Source of the DNA: DATFVA01 sp963839165 | Lineage (GTDB): Bacteria; Bacteroidota; Ignavibacteria; Ignavibacteriales; Ignavibacteriaceae | Length of the DNA: 64,000 nt | NCBI GenBank assembly: GCA_963839165.1 | Contig: CAWIUG010000005.1 | Location: 930,001 to 994,000 of the forward strand | Reading direction: 5' to 3' | Shown here: piece by piece, positions 46,975 through 56,948 of the stretch | Position numbering within the stretch: the stretch's first letter is position 1 | Layout of the letters: every line of letters begins with the position of its first letter | The notes under the pieces: generated by a model | The model's database searches: none | Seen by the model: only the letters and a program-made list of their open reading frames with translations | What the model was told of the DNA's origin: nothing | Made by a program: the position numbers and the translations under genes

Positions 46975-47376
46975 TTATTTAATGCTGATTGTACGTGGTT
47001 TTACTCTGTCATGTTTTGGAAGTACCACTAACAGCTGACCATTCTCAAACTTCGCGGACACTTTGGTTTCATCGATAGTATCTGAAATTTTGAACTTACG
47101 GAAAAAATGTCCTGTTTCTTTTTCCTTAAGAATGAATTTTCTGTTCAATAGTTCCCGGTAATCGATTTTACCGAATATCAGCATTGAACCTTCTTCAATC
47201 TTCAGATTTACATCTTCTTTTTTTACTCCGGGCATATCCGCTGTAAGAACGAATTCGTCATTTGTCTCGTAGATATCTACAAGAGGAGCATAACTACCTT
47301 CATTCGTCAGAAGATCTTCCCAGGATTGTTTTTCTTCATTAACTTCAACTGTTTCATTATTACGGTTGTCGTTCAT
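46975..47376 (-). CDS. Hsp20/alpha-crystallin family small heat shock protein
   Basis: A 133-residue small heat shock protein: alpha-crystallin domain from DIYETNDEFVLTADMPGVKK to the end, with the ACD strand KFENGQLLVVLPKHDRVKP. Forms oligomers that hold unfolded proteins. It is the last gene after dnaK, 57 bp apart, before a terminator. Confidence 0.92.
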   Translation of the reverse strand: MNDNRNNETVEVNEEKQSWEDLLTNEGSYAPLVDIYETNDEFVLTADMPGVKKEDVNLKIEEGSMLIFGKIDYRELLNRKFILKEKETGHFFRKFKISDTIDETKVSAKFENGQLLVVLPKHDRVKPRTISIK

Positions 47377-47433
47377 CTTTTTCTCCTTTTATTTGTATAA
47401 AATCTTTAACAGCTACTGTATCAGAACCTGTTA

Positions 47434-49390
47434 TTATTTCTTGTCTTTATTTTTATTTTTTTCTTCTTCTTCGTCGACTACTTCATAGGAAGCGTCCTGT
47501 ACGTTGTCTTTGCCTTCCTCAGTCTTTCCTCCCTGCTGCTGTCCACCTGGTGCGCCCTGACCAGGAGCACCCTGATCCTGCGGACCGCCGGCCTGACTGT
47601 AGAGCTGCGAAGCAATCTCGTTCCAGGTTTTGTTCAGTGCATCTGTAGCCGATTTCATCTGATCAGTATTGTTTGAAGAGACAGCCTCTTCAACTTTTTT
47701 AATCTCGGCTTCGAGCCTTGATTTGTTATCAGGAGTAATCTTATCCTTCATCTCATCTATTTGTTTCTTTGTCTGGAAGACAAGACTATCAGCCTGGTTC
47801 CTTATTTCAACAGCTTCTTTCTTCTTCTTATCCTCAGCGGCATGTTCTTTTGCATCGTTCTTCATCTTTTCTACTTCTTCTTTATTTAATCCGCTCGAAG
47901 AAGTAATCCTTATACTTTGTTCCTTACCCGAAGCTTTATCTTTCGCATTAACGTGCAGTATACCGTTAGCGTCTATATCAAATGTAACCTCTACCTGGGG
48001 TACCCCACGTGGTGCCGGGGGAATTCCGTCAAGGTGGAACCTTCCAAGCGACCTGCTATCGGCTGCCATTTGTCTCTCACCCTGAAGCACGTTGATCTCT
48101 ACTGAAGGCTGATTGTCAGATGCTGTTGAAAAGATCTCGCTCTTCTTGGTAGGTATGGTCGTATTTGCGTCGATAAGTTTTGTAAATACACCACCCAGAG
48201 TTTCTATTCCAAGTGAAAGAGGTGTAACATCAAGAAGCAGAACATCTTTAACGTCACCCGCAAGTACACCACCCTGAATAGAGGCACCAATTGCTACAAC
48301 TTCATCAGGATTAACGCCTTTATGAGGTTCACGTTTGAAGAGATTCTTAACCAGTTCCTGAACCATGGGTATCCTGGTAGAACCGCCCACAAGTATAACC
48401 TCATCAACCTGTTCGGGGGTAACTCCACCGTCTTTCATCGCTTTTTCACATGGGGTCTTTGTTCTTTGTACAAGATCATCAATAAGCTGTTCAAATTTGG
48501 ATCTTGAAAGATTTAATATTTAAGTGCCTGGGACCTTCCTGTGTTGCAGTGATAAAAGGAAGATTCACATCGGTTGACGAAGATGAAGACAATTCAATTT
48601 TAGCCTTCTCAGCGGCTTCTTTCAATCTCTGGAGAGCCATAGGATCTTTTCTTAAATCTATACCTTCCTGTTTCTTAAATTCATCTGCAAGAAAATCTAT
48701 TATTCTCTGGTCAAAGTCATCTCCTCCGAGGTGACCGTCGCCGTTAGTTGATTTCACTTCGAAAACACCTTCTCCGAGCTGAAGGATCGAGACATCAAAA
48801 GTTCCACCGCCAAGATCATATACTGCAACCGTATGATCCGACGTCTTTTTGTCGAGACCGTAAGCCAGTGCAGCAGCAGTCGGTTCGTTAATAATTCTTC
48901 TTACCTGCAGTCCCGCAATTTCACCAGCATCCTTGGTTGCCTGGCGCTGTGAATCATTAAAATACGCAGGAACTGTAATAACAGCTTCTGTTACTTCCTG
49001 TCCCAGGTATTCTTCGGCCGTTTTCTTCATCTTCTGAAGAATCATCGCGCTTATTTCTGGCGGAGAATACACCCTGTCACCTATCTTTACTCGTGCTGTA
49101 TCGTTATCGCCGGAGATAACTTCGTAAGGGACTTTTCCCTTCTCATCAGTTACCTCGTCAATTTTCCTTCCCATAAATCTCTTAATGGAGAAGACTGTCT
49201 GTTTTGGATTTGTAATTGCCTGTCTTTTAGCCGGCTGTCCTACCAACCTCTCACCTGATTTTGTAAACGCAACAACAGAAGGGGTTGTACGTCCTCCTTC
49301 CGAATTAGGGATTACCACCGGATCGTTACCTTCCATAACCGCTACGCAGGAATTTGTAGTTCCTAAATCTATTCCAATTATCTTACCCAT
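47434..49390 (-). CDS. dnaK: Hsp70 chaperone DnaK, frameshifted
   Basis: About 652 residues with one extra T near 48,510. N-terminal half: IGIDLGTTNSCVAVMEG, FGGGTFDVSIL-type phosphate loop (YDLGGGTFDVSILQLG). The first frame ends with RHLNIKSFKIQI; removing one base gives RHLNIKLSRSKFEQLIDDLV, the exact family sequence, continuing to VILVGGSTRIPMVQELV, the substrate-binding domain LLLDVTPLSLGIETLGG and a Gln/Gly-rich lid tail. Essential ATPase chaperone. No grpE or dnaJ is adjacent. Confidence 0.96.
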
Positions 49391-49459
49391 TCTAAAACTC
49401 CTTCCTGTTTTGTGTTGATGACTGAGTTCGTCATATACTTTGCTTTATTTGATTTTGCT

Positions 49460-49894
49460 TTATTTAATTTCAATATTTTTTTCTTTCGCTTTTTTAACTT
49501 CACGTTTGCCTATTTTTATCTTCAAAATACCATTTTCAAATTGGGCTTCAACGTCCTCGGAATTTATATCTTCAGGAAGCGAAAAACTCCTTGAAAAATC
49601 ACCGTAGATAATTTCATTCCTGAAATACTGATTTTTTTCTGCTTTTTTATCTTCCCTCTTCTTGGTTCCGCTGATTGTAAGAATATTATCCTGGAGGGAA
49701 ATTTTCATTTCCTCTTTTTTCATACCCGGTATTTCGGCTTCAATAAAAATATTTTGATCATCGGCGTATATATCAACCCTTGGACTGAATGATAGTCCCA
49801 TATCAATATTAGCCGGAAATTCACCAAAAAACTTATGCAGCCTGTTGTTCAGGTTATCTAATTCTCTTAATGGCTCAAATCTTACGAATGTCAT
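49460..49894 (-). CDS. Hsp20/alpha-crystallin family small heat shock protein
   Basis: A 144-residue Hsp20. Features: RFEPLRELDNLNNRLHKFFG N-terminus, ACD with IFIEAEIPGMKKEEMKISLQ, terminal basic tail VKKAKEKNIEIK. First gene of the heat-shock unit, 69 bp upstream of dnaK. It differs from the second copy in length and tail, so it is not a recent duplication. Confidence 0.92.
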   Translation of the reverse strand: MTFVRFEPLRELDNLNNRLHKFFGEFPANIDMGLSFSPRVDIYADDQNIFIEAEIPGMKKEEMKISLQDNILTISGTKKREDKKAEKNQYFRNEIIYGDFSRSFSLPEDINSEDVEAQFENGILKIKIGKREVKKAKEKNIEIK

Positions 49895-50005
49895 TTTTGT
49901 ATCTCCTGTATATCTTATTAAACCTGTATTCTTTACTCAATCGATGTGCCATGCTACTAAATCGGAGTAAGTTCTTTATTTACTATAGGTTAAAGGCCTC
50001 CATCC

Positions 50006-50060
50006 GTCGCAAAGCGAGTGCGACTATGTGGCAGATAATATGACTATTTGTCATACTGCC
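50006..50060. promoter_or_regulatory. inverted repeats in the hsp20-birA divergent region
   Basis: GTCGC-N9-GCGAC (50006-50024) and ATGAC-N5-GTCAT (50040-50054), flanked by GGCAG (50030-50034) and CTGCC (50056-50060). Either may be an operator for the heat-shock genes or birA. They do not match the HrcA CIRCE sequence. Confidence 0.3.
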
Positions 50061-50156
50061 TATTAAAGTGACAATAACTGCGTCAAATTCAATTAAATCT
50101 TAATTTCTGGAATTATTTTTTTATTTTAGCTGACCATTTAACTTAAAGGAAATAAA

Positions 50157-50933
50157 TTGTTCGACCTGGAGTTTTTTGACATCAAGCTTGATACTGAGGT
50201 GATAGGAAGAAATTTCATCTATGCCGAAGAGGTGGATTCCACAAACAGCGTCCTTCTCGATAAATCCAACACTAAATTTGATAAAGACGGAACCGTAGTT
50301 TTAAGTGAAAAGCAGAATGAAGGCCGGGGGCGGAGAGACAGGGTCTGGTACAGCAATAAGGGTATGAATCTAACCTTTTCGATACTGCTGAAAGACAGAG
50401 ATTTTTCGGGCCGGAGAATAAACCTGATAAATTTTGCATCTTCCCTTGCTGTAGCACTCGCAATAGAAAACCTTTACCAGCTTAAAATTGAACTTAAATG
50501 GCCCAACGATGTTTTGATAAACAAAAAAAAGACAGCCGGCATCCTGATTGAGTCATCCTCGGCAGGAAAGAAAATTGAAAGGGTTATTACAGGTATCGGG
50601 ATAAATGTTAACCAGACATCCTTCCAGGGAATATTTAATATCCCCCCGACATCAATCAAAGAAGAGTCAGGCAATAATATCGAACGCGAGGTGCTTCTTG
50701 CCGAGGTACTTAATATTTTCGAGGAACTTATCCAGTGGATAGATGATAAGCCCGATGCAATCTTAAAGGATTGGAAGGTCAGATGCCGGTCAATAGGAGA
50801 AAAGATCTCTGTTACCGAAGGAGACCAGGTTAAGTACGGGATCTTTGATGACATTGATGATGAAGGCTTTTTAATACTTAAGACAGGTAAAAAACTAGAA
50901 AAGATATACTTCGGCGATGTGAGTATCAGTTAA
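50157..50933 (+). CDS. birA: biotin--[acetyl-CoA-carboxylase] ligase BirA (short form)
   Basis: A 258-residue catalytic-only biotin protein ligase, lacking the HTH of E. coli BirA. Motifs: EVDSTNSVLLDKSN, the biotin-binding SEKQNEGRGRRDRVWYSNK (GRGR loop) and ELKWPNDVLINKKKTAGILI. Attaches biotin to BCCP, matching accD in the same window. Start is TTG 50157 with AAAGGA seven nt upstream. Followed by coaX 26 bp later. Confidence 0.95.
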   Translation: MFDLEFFDIKLDTEVIGRNFIYAEEVDSTNSVLLDKSNTKFDKDGTVVLSEKQNEGRGRRDRVWYSNKGMNLTFSILLKDRDFSGRRINLINFASSLAVALAIENLYQLKIELKWPNDVLINKKKTAGILIESSSAGKKIERVITGIGINVNQTSFQGIFNIPPTSIKEESGNNIEREVLLAEVLNIFEELIQWIDDKPDAILKDWKVRCRSIGEKISVTEGDQVKYGIFDDIDDEGFLILKTGKKLEKIYFGDVSIS

Positions 50934-50959
50934 TTTTTCCTTAATTATTTGTTAATCCT

Positions 50960-51703
50960 ATGTTCCTTGCCTGCGATATTGGTAATTCATTTATAAAAGT
51001 CGGTCTGTTTGATGGAAATAAACTTCTGAGTTCCTCTTCTTTCCGTAAGATTGACAGTCTTACTGAAATCTTTTCGGATAATAAGATCTCATCCGTCGGG
51101 ATTTCCTCAGTGGTGCCTGCCGGAACAGATAAGGTTCGCAGATTACTTGATTCCCTTTCAATCTCTGTTCACATAATTTCCCACAAGTCATCTTTTAACC
51201 TTAAGCTGAATTATAAAACACCTGAAACACTCGGTATCGACAGGCTTTGTTCGGCAGAAGGGGCTTACAACCTTAACCATGGAATAAAGGAGAATGAAAT
51301 TCTTCTCTCCATTGACATGGGAACGGCCACAACAATAAATATTATAAAATACCCGGGGGAATTTATCGGAGGAGTAATCGCACCGGGAGTTACGATGATG
51401 GGAAATGCTCTGCACTCCAACACAGCACAACTACCGGAAGTCAGCTTCGAAGATTATGAAGCAATAATTGGAAGTTCAACAAAATCATCTATTGCCAGCG
51501 GACTCATCAACTCAACTCTTGGATTGATAGATAGGATAACTTCTTACCTGAAGAAAACCTACCCCGGAAAAAACATAAAGATATTCCTAACCGGCGGCAA
51601 TGCCGAAAAGCTTTTCCCCCATCTCGATATAGAATTCACATACGAAAAAAGCCTGGTTCTTTTCGGGATCAAGTCTGTCAGTGAATTAAATATCCCGGCA
51701 TAA
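50960..51703 (+). CDS. coaX: type III pantothenate kinase CoaX
   Basis: A 247-residue ASKHA-fold kinase: CDIGNSFIKVGLFDG phosphate loop, IDMGTATTINII, and the PGVTMMGNALHSNTAQLP motif. Phosphorylates pantothenate, the first step of coenzyme A synthesis. The birA-coaX pair is a common arrangement. Convergent with panC, so pantothenate synthesis and phosphorylation sit side by side. Confidence 0.96.
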   Translation: MFLACDIGNSFIKVGLFDGNKLLSSSSFRKIDSLTEIFSDNKISSVGISSVVPAGTDKVRRLLDSLSISVHIISHKSSFNLKLNYKTPETLGIDRLCSAEGAYNLNHGIKENEILLSIDMGTATTINIIKYPGEFIGGVIAPGVTMMGNALHSNTAQLPEVSFEDYEAIIGSSTKSSIASGLINSTLGLIDRITSYLKKTYPGKNIKIFLTGGNAEKLFPHLDIEFTYEKSLVLFGIKSVSELNIPA

Positions 51704-51768
51704 AAACTTTCTTAATTACAGTTTGATGAGAGATTCTTTCGCATGGTGAGTCGCGCAAGTTGACGTTA

Positions 51769-52596
51769 TCAGGAGGCTTTGACAAGGATGTTGTCGATGA
51801 GGCGGGTTTTGCCGATTCTGCAGGCTATCAGGATGTAATACTTTTTGCCATGTTCCAATCTTTTAGATGGACTAAAAGTCAAAGCATTTACTATAGCAAT
51901 ATAATCCAGGTTCGAAGTTTCTGCGCGGTCAATTATTTTTTTCATTCCAGACATTATCCCTTTTACATCTCCCCTTCCTCCGGTGATTACTTTCCTTGCA
52001 TACATCAGGGAATGATTAAGCACAAGAGCATCCGACCGTTCCTTTTCAGTCAAATAAATATTCCGAGAACTTAACGCAAGTCCATCTTTCTCACGAACTA
52101 TAGGGATGACCAAAATTTTAACCGGGACTTTCAGATCTTTTACCATTTGTTGAATAACGAAAGCCTGCTGGGCATCCTTTTGTCCAAACACCGCGGAATC
52201 AGGATTGACTATATTAAACAGGATTGCTACAATAGTAGTTACTCCTGTAAAATGACCAGGCCTGAATTCACCTTCAAGTATCCCGGTAACAACGTCTACA
52301 TTAACATTGCTTTGAAATCCCTGCTGGTAAATTTCTTCAGCATCAGGAATAAAAACATAATCCACACCTGCCTGTTCAAGTAATTTTTTATCCCGATTAA
52401 GATCCCTCGGATACCTTGAAAAATCCTCTCCCGGTCCGAACTGTGTCGGATTTACAAATATTGAAACAACTGTTACATCTGAAATCTTTTTGGAGCGTGA
52501 AACAAGCGCAAGGTGGCCTTGGTGAAGGAACCCCATTGTAGGAACAAATCCTATTTTTTTTCCTTCCCTATGCAGAGCTCTTGAAAGCTCCTGCAT
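51769..52596 (-). CDS. panC: pantoate--beta-alanine ligase PanC
   Basis: About 275-285 residues. HIGH-like signature PTMGFLHQGHLALV, VFGQKDAQQAFVIQQMVKDL and the GLALSSRNIYL motif. Condenses pantoate and beta-alanine with ATP. The ATG at 52596 misses the usual first strand: the in-frame upstream codons read IIKVIKSLKK, which is the standard start, but no ATG, GTG or TTG is available before the accD stop, so the real start may be an ATC near 52623-52626 behind TGAGG. Last gene of the operon. Confidence 0.94.
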   Translation of the reverse strand: MQELSRALHREGKKIGFVPTMGFLHQGHLALVSRSKKISDVTVVSIFVNPTQFGPGEDFSRYPRDLNRDKKLLEQAGVDYVFIPDAEEIYQQGFQSNVNVDVVTGILEGEFRPGHFTGVTTIVAILFNIVNPDSAVFGQKDAQQAFVIQQMVKDLKVPVKILVIPIVREKDGLALSSRNIYLTEKERSDALVLNHSLMYARKVITGGRGDVKGIMSGMKKIIDRAETSNLDYIAIVNALTFSPSKRLEHGKKYYILIACRIGKTRLIDNILVKAS

Positions 52597-52630
52597 TTTT
52601 TTAAGGCTTTTTATTACCTTGATGATAGCC

Positions 52631-53470
52631 TCAGTGGAGTAAGGTTAAAACGTTATATATGTTCTGCTTTAATTCTTTCCTGGGAGAAACAATATCCACA
52701 AACCCACGTTCCAGCAGGAACTCAGATCTCTGAAATCCTTTAGGGAGATCTTTTCCTATTGTCTGTTTAATCACCCTGGGACCGGCAAATCCAATTAATG
52801 CCTGGGGTTCGGCTATATGAATATCACCAAGCATAGCATAACTTGCGGTAGTTCCACCTGTAGTAGGATCAGTCATTATTGAAATATAAGGTACCTTCGC
52901 CTGGGCAAGACGGGCGATCCTTGAGCTTGTTTTAGCAAGCTGCATAAGTGATAATGCGCCTTCCATCATTCTTGCTCCGCCGCTTGACGAAATGATGATG
53001 AGAGGGATCTTGTTTTTAAAAGCTTTGTCTGTTAGTCTGGCAATCTTTTCACCGACTACGGACCCCATACTTCCGCCTATGAACTTAAAGTCCATACATC
53101 CAAATGCCACATCAACTCCATTCAGCTTCCCAATTCCGGTCTTAACGGCATCATTTAACCCAAGCTTTTTAATTGTTTCCGCAATTCTGTCGGTATATTT
53201 TTTTGTATCCTCAAATTCGAGAGGATCTGCAGAACGCATCTTTTTATCAATCTCCCTGAAGGTTCCCTTATCCAGAAGAATCTGGATATACTCTGTGCTC
53301 CCGATGCGGAAATGATACCCGCATTTTATGCAGGTCCACAAGTTTGTTTCCAGCTGTTTTTTATGAATGATCTCTCCACAGCTGGGACATTTTTCCCACA
53401 TCCCGTCGGGCAGATCCTTCTTTTGTGAATCGGGTGAAATATTTTCCTTCGACCGCACAAACCACGGCAT
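52631..53470 (-). CDS. accD: acetyl-CoA carboxylase carboxyltransferase beta subunit AccD
   Basis: A 279-residue protein: N-terminal zinc ribbon (CPSCGEIIHKKQLETNLWTC and CGYHF, four Cys) then the carboxyltransferase domain with VDVAFGCMDFKFIGGSMGS, ISSSGGARMMEGALSLMQLA and TGGTTASYAMLGDI. First committed step of fatty acid synthesis. It starts directly after the DUF1573 stop. Confidence 0.97.
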   Translation of the reverse strand: MPWFVRSKENISPDSQKKDLPDGMWEKCPSCGEIIHKKQLETNLWTCIKCGYHFRIGSTEYIQILLDKGTFREIDKKMRSADPLEFEDTKKYTDRIAETIKKLGLNDAVKTGIGKLNGVDVAFGCMDFKFIGGSMGSVVGEKIARLTDKAFKNKIPLIIISSSGGARMMEGALSLMQLAKTSSRIARLAQAKVPYISIMTDPTTGGTTASYAMLGDIHIAEPQALIGFAGPRVIKQTIGKDLPKGFQRSEFLLERGFVDIVSPRKELKQNIYNVLTLLH

Positions 53471-54199
53471 TTAATTTGATCCCTTCTGCACATCGGCGAA
53501 AATAGTCAGCACCAGGTCAGGATTAGTGGGATCATTTGAATAGACTGTAACACGTCTGCTCATCTTTCCCGTACGATGGCTGGTATCCAGAGAAACATTT
53601 AATGTACCTTCTTTTCCCGGATCAATTTTCTCGCTTGAAACCAGAGCAGCTGTACACCCGCAAGAGGTCTTAATATTCCTTATATTCAGTGCTGCATTAC
53701 CTTTATTAGCAAAGTTGAAGGTATATTTAACTGTATCCCCCTCCTGAACTTTACCAAAATCATGCTGGGTCTGGCTAAAATACATTATCGGCTTATCAGT
53801 AAGGTTGCCCGTTTTTTGACCAGGATCAACAACCACACCGGTAAACTTAAATCGTATCTCTGGTTTTTCAGGATCATTTGTTTTAATTGTAATATATTTC
53901 GTCTGTCTTCCTGAACGTCCCGTCGAATTAAAATCTACTTTAATATTAGTTGACTCTCCCGGAGCGAGGTTAGATTTATCCGGTTTTGCAGCAGTACATC
54001 CGCAGGAAGCTTTTACATCTTCTATTTTAAGAAGGTCGCCTCCTACATTCGAAACAACAAAATCATATTTTACATGGTCACCGCGGGGAACTTCTCCCCA
54101 GTCATAATCCATCTGTTGAGTTGAAATTTTTGGCGGGATCATCTGGGCTAAGCTAACAGCGGAAACCAGAAGAACGAATGCAACAATATGCTTAATCAT
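53471..54199 (-). CDS. exported protein with two DUF1573 domains
   Basis: A 242-residue protein with signal peptide and two tandem DUF1573 immunoglobulin-like domains: KISTQQMDYDWGEVPRGDHV and ASCGCTAAKPDKSNLAPGES, then QTQHDFGKVQEGDTVKYTF and TSCGCTAALVSSEKIDPGKEG. The conserved SCGCT loops are diagnostic. Probably an envelope or surface adhesion/assembly factor; role unknown. Overlaps the end of tsaB by 8 bp. Confidence 0.92.
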   Translation of the reverse strand: MIKHIVAFVLLVSAVSLAQMIPPKISTQQMDYDWGEVPRGDHVKYDFVVSNVGGDLLKIEDVKASCGCTAAKPDKSNLAPGESTNIKVDFNSTGRSGRQTKYITIKTNDPEKPEIRFKFTGVVVDPGQKTGNLTDKPIMYFSQTQHDFGKVQEGDTVKYTFNFANKGNAALNIRNIKTSCGCTAALVSSEKIDPGKEGTLNVSLDTSHRTGKMSRRVTVYSNDPTNPDLVLTIFADVQKGSN

Positions 54200-54866
54200 T
54201 TTTTTTCACCTTTATAGTAAAATTTTTCAAGTAATATGGTTCGATATAGTCGATCTCATCTTTAGTTTTTGTTTCACCATACTCCGAGGCCCAACGGGCA
54301 ATATAACGGGGCTGAGGAGCAAAAATATCATTCCGGTAATATATCTGCACATCATCTCGTTTTACAGCGTTACCGAAAGTGATAATATCCCTGGAATTGC
54401 TTAAAAATTCGTTATAGTCCATAATACCAAGGTTTCGTACAAATATATAATTATTACCCTTAATTTGAAACTTTGCAAAATACACTTCGTCTGTATTTAC
54501 CTTATTCGCGATGATGAAAACAGTATTTTCAGGTAAGAAACGAGAAATCTGCAGTGCAAGGGCCTCAAAAGTTGGTACCTGGATAAGCGGTAAAGAAGCT
54601 CCAAATACGATTCCTTTAGCGGCAGACATTCCGATCCTCAACCCTGTAAATGAACCTGGTCCATTCGATACAGCCACAGCACCGATGTCGGAGGGTTTTA
54701 TGTTTCCTTCCTGCAGTACCGAATCTATAATCTCAAGCAGCTTTTCAGCATGAATATTTTTATAGTTAATTATATTCTGGAAATATTTGTCTTCGCTGAA
54801 ATACAGGCAGGCACCACAAAGCCGCGAGGAAGTTTCAATAGCAAGAATGGGAGATGTATTATTCAT
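54192..54866 (-). CDS. tsaB: tRNA threonylcarbamoyladenosine protein TsaB
   Basis: About 224 residues from ATG 54866, which overlaps the tsaE stop (ATGAATAA) and is preferred over 54902. Motifs: LAIETSSRLCGACLYF and AVSNGPGSFTGLRIGMSAAK. Non-catalytic partner of TsaD in t6A37 synthesis. Operon member between tsaE and the DUF1573 gene. Confidence 0.95.
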   Translation of the reverse strand: MNNTSPILAIETSSRLCGACLYFSEDKYFQNIINYKNIHAEKLLEIIDSVLQEGNIKPSDIGAVAVSNGPGSFTGLRIGMSAAKGIVFGASLPLIQVPTFEALALQISRFLPENTVFIIANKVNTDEVYFAKFQIKGNNYIFVRNLGIMDYNEFLSNSRDIITFGNAVKRDDVQIYYRNDIFAPQPRYIARWASEYGETKTKDEIDYIEPYYLKNFTIKVKKND

Positions 54867-55284
54867 ATTCTTTAAATTCAAATGTCCTTTGCTGATCTTC
54901 ACCCGCCGTTATATTGATCTCCTTCCGCTTCCGGGGAAGAATTTCAGGGAAAAGATTTCCCCACTCAATAAATATTACAGATTCTTCATCATTAATATAA
55001 TCCTCAAAGCCAATATCGTATAATTCTTCCAGCCGGTTTATCCTGTAGAAATCAAAATGGTAGATCTTTGCCTGTCCATCATATTCATTTACAAGCGCAA
55101 AGGTAGGACTGCTGACAGCGGCGACCCGGAAATACTTTACGGCCTCGCGAATAAAAAATGTTTTTCCCGAACCAAGGTTTCCATTCAGAACAACAATATC
55201 TCCCGGGGTTAAACCGGCTGCGTATTCCTGCGCCAGTTTTTTTGTTTCTTCCTCCGAATTAACAGATACCTGTTTTTTAATCAT
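54859..55284 (-). CDS. tsaE: tRNA threonylcarbamoyladenosine ATPase TsaE
   Basis: A 141-residue P-loop ATPase: Walker A LNGNLGSGKTFFIREAV, SSPTFALVNEYDG, HFDFYRI and VIFIEWGNLFPEILP. Works with TsaB and TsaD. Starts two bases after porX ends. Confidence 0.96.
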   Translation of the reverse strand: MIKKQVSVNSEEETKKLAQEYAAGLTPGDIVVLNGNLGSGKTFFIREAVKYFRVAAVSSPTFALVNEYDGQAKIYHFDFYRINRLEELYDIGFEDYINDEESVIFIEWGNLFPEILPRKRKEINITAGEDQQRTFEFKEYE

Positions 55285-55286
55285 TA

Positions 55287-56854
55287 TTACTTAGGTTCCA
55301 TTGTTATTACAGGCAGAATCATTTCCTCCATGGAAATTCCTCCATGCTGAAAAGTATCCTTGTAGTAAGTAAGGTATTTATGATAATCCGTGGGGTATAC
55401 AAAGTAATAGTCTTCTTTGGCAATAATATAGTTTATTGTCACGCCTCGTTTCGGAAGTTTATATTCCTGGGGATTTTTTATGTAGATCGCATTCTTATCA
55501 TCCACTTTCAGGTTCCTGCCGTATTTAAATCTCAAGTTAGTGGAAGCCTCCCTGTCGCCCAGCACCTTTGCACCCCGCAGCGACCTAATGCTTCCATGGT
55601 CGGTGGTGACAACTATCTTAACGTTCTTCATCGTGGCAAGTGTCTTAAAAGTGGAAAGCAGAGATGAATGTGTAAACCATGTGTTGGTAAGAGATCTTAA
55701 GCAGGTTCATCAGGTGCTATTTCTTTCAGAATATCAGAATCAGATCGCCCGTGGGCTATCATATCTAGAAAGTTGACTACAACCGCAGTAAGGTGGCTGT
55801 TCTGATACGAATGAATATTCTGTTCGAAGTTTCGGCCGACTTCAGGATCAATAATCTTGATATATTTAAGTTCATTTTTTAATTTGATTTTTTTCCTGTC
55901 AAGAAGCAGCTGAAGAAGTTCCTTTTCATATTTATTCATACTTCTTTCATCATCATCTCCCGACTGCCATAACTGGGGATAGTACTTTTCTATCTCTGAA
56001 GGGAACAACCCACCGAATAACGAATTTCGGGCGTAAGGAGTTGCTGTGGGAAGTATACCATAGTAATAATCCTTTTCTATCTTAAACAGATCCTGTAAAT
56101 GCTTTTCCATCACAAGCCATTGGTCGAGTCTTAAACAGTCGAGCACAAACAAGAAAACAGAAGATTTCCCATTTTTAACTTCGTCCACAATATACTTCTC
56201 AACAATCTCCGTGGTTAAAGTGGGAGAATAATTATCACCGGGATTGTTAATCCAGGTAGTATAATTTTTTTCTACGAAACGGGAGAATTCTTTGTTTGCT
56301 TCCTTCTTCTGATCATTTAGAGACTGCCGCAATCCCATACCCGCATGGGTATCAAGTTCCACATCCCAGTTCACAATCTTCAGGTAAATATCAATCCATT
56401 CTCCAAAGTCAAGATTATTCATTAAAGAACGCGATATTTCATTGAAATCCTGCAGATAGTCCTTAGCAGCGGCCTGACCAGTAATTCTCTTACCCTCAAG
56501 TATCTTTTTACAAACCAGGAACATCTGGCTCGGATTAACAGGTTTGGTGAGATAATCCGTTATCTTACTACCAATGGCGTCGTCCATTAAAGTTTCTTCT
56601 TCACTCTTTGTAACCATCACAACGGGTATGTTGGGAATTATCTCCTTAATCTGACCCAGTACTTCGAGTCCGCCCATGCCGGGCATCATCTCATCAAGGA
56701 AAATAAGGTCATACGGATTTTGTTTAACGTGGGTAATTGCATCCTCACCGTTGGTAACAGTATCAATATCATATCCTTTTTCGGAAAGGAAAATGATGTG
56801 AGATCTTAACAATTCTATTTCATCATCGACCCACAATATCTTCTTATTTGCCAT
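55287..56854 (-). CDS. porX: PorX-type response regulator with PglZ domain, frameshifted
   Basis: About 523 residues, one base missing near 55,697. Receiver domain (1-120): acidic pair D10/D11, phospho-acceptor D54 in IFLDEMMPGMGG, and the Lys in VVMVTKSEEE. PglZ alkaline-phosphatase-like domain follows: FVLDCLRLDQWLVMEK, YYGILPTATPYARNSLFGGLFPSE, LDMIAHGRSDSD. After EIAPDEPA the frame stops; the next frame continues RSLTNTWFTHSSLLSTFKTL and VVTTDHGSIRSLRGAKVLG to the end. In Porphyromonas PorX regulates type IX secretion, acting with PorY and SigP and as a zinc-dependent phosphodiesterase. Sits beside sprA. Confidence 0.94.
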
Positions 56855-56948
56855 AATATGCCTTTAATTTAACTTCTTCAAAAATAAACATGCAATAATT
56901 TAATAAAGATTACTGTCAGAATTTGTAACCCTTGATCAATTCAGGGTT

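Noticed and set aside
47669..48085. 138-residue plus-strand ORF
   Set aside because: Shadow of dnaK; serine/phenylalanine-rich composition is the mirror of the coding strand.
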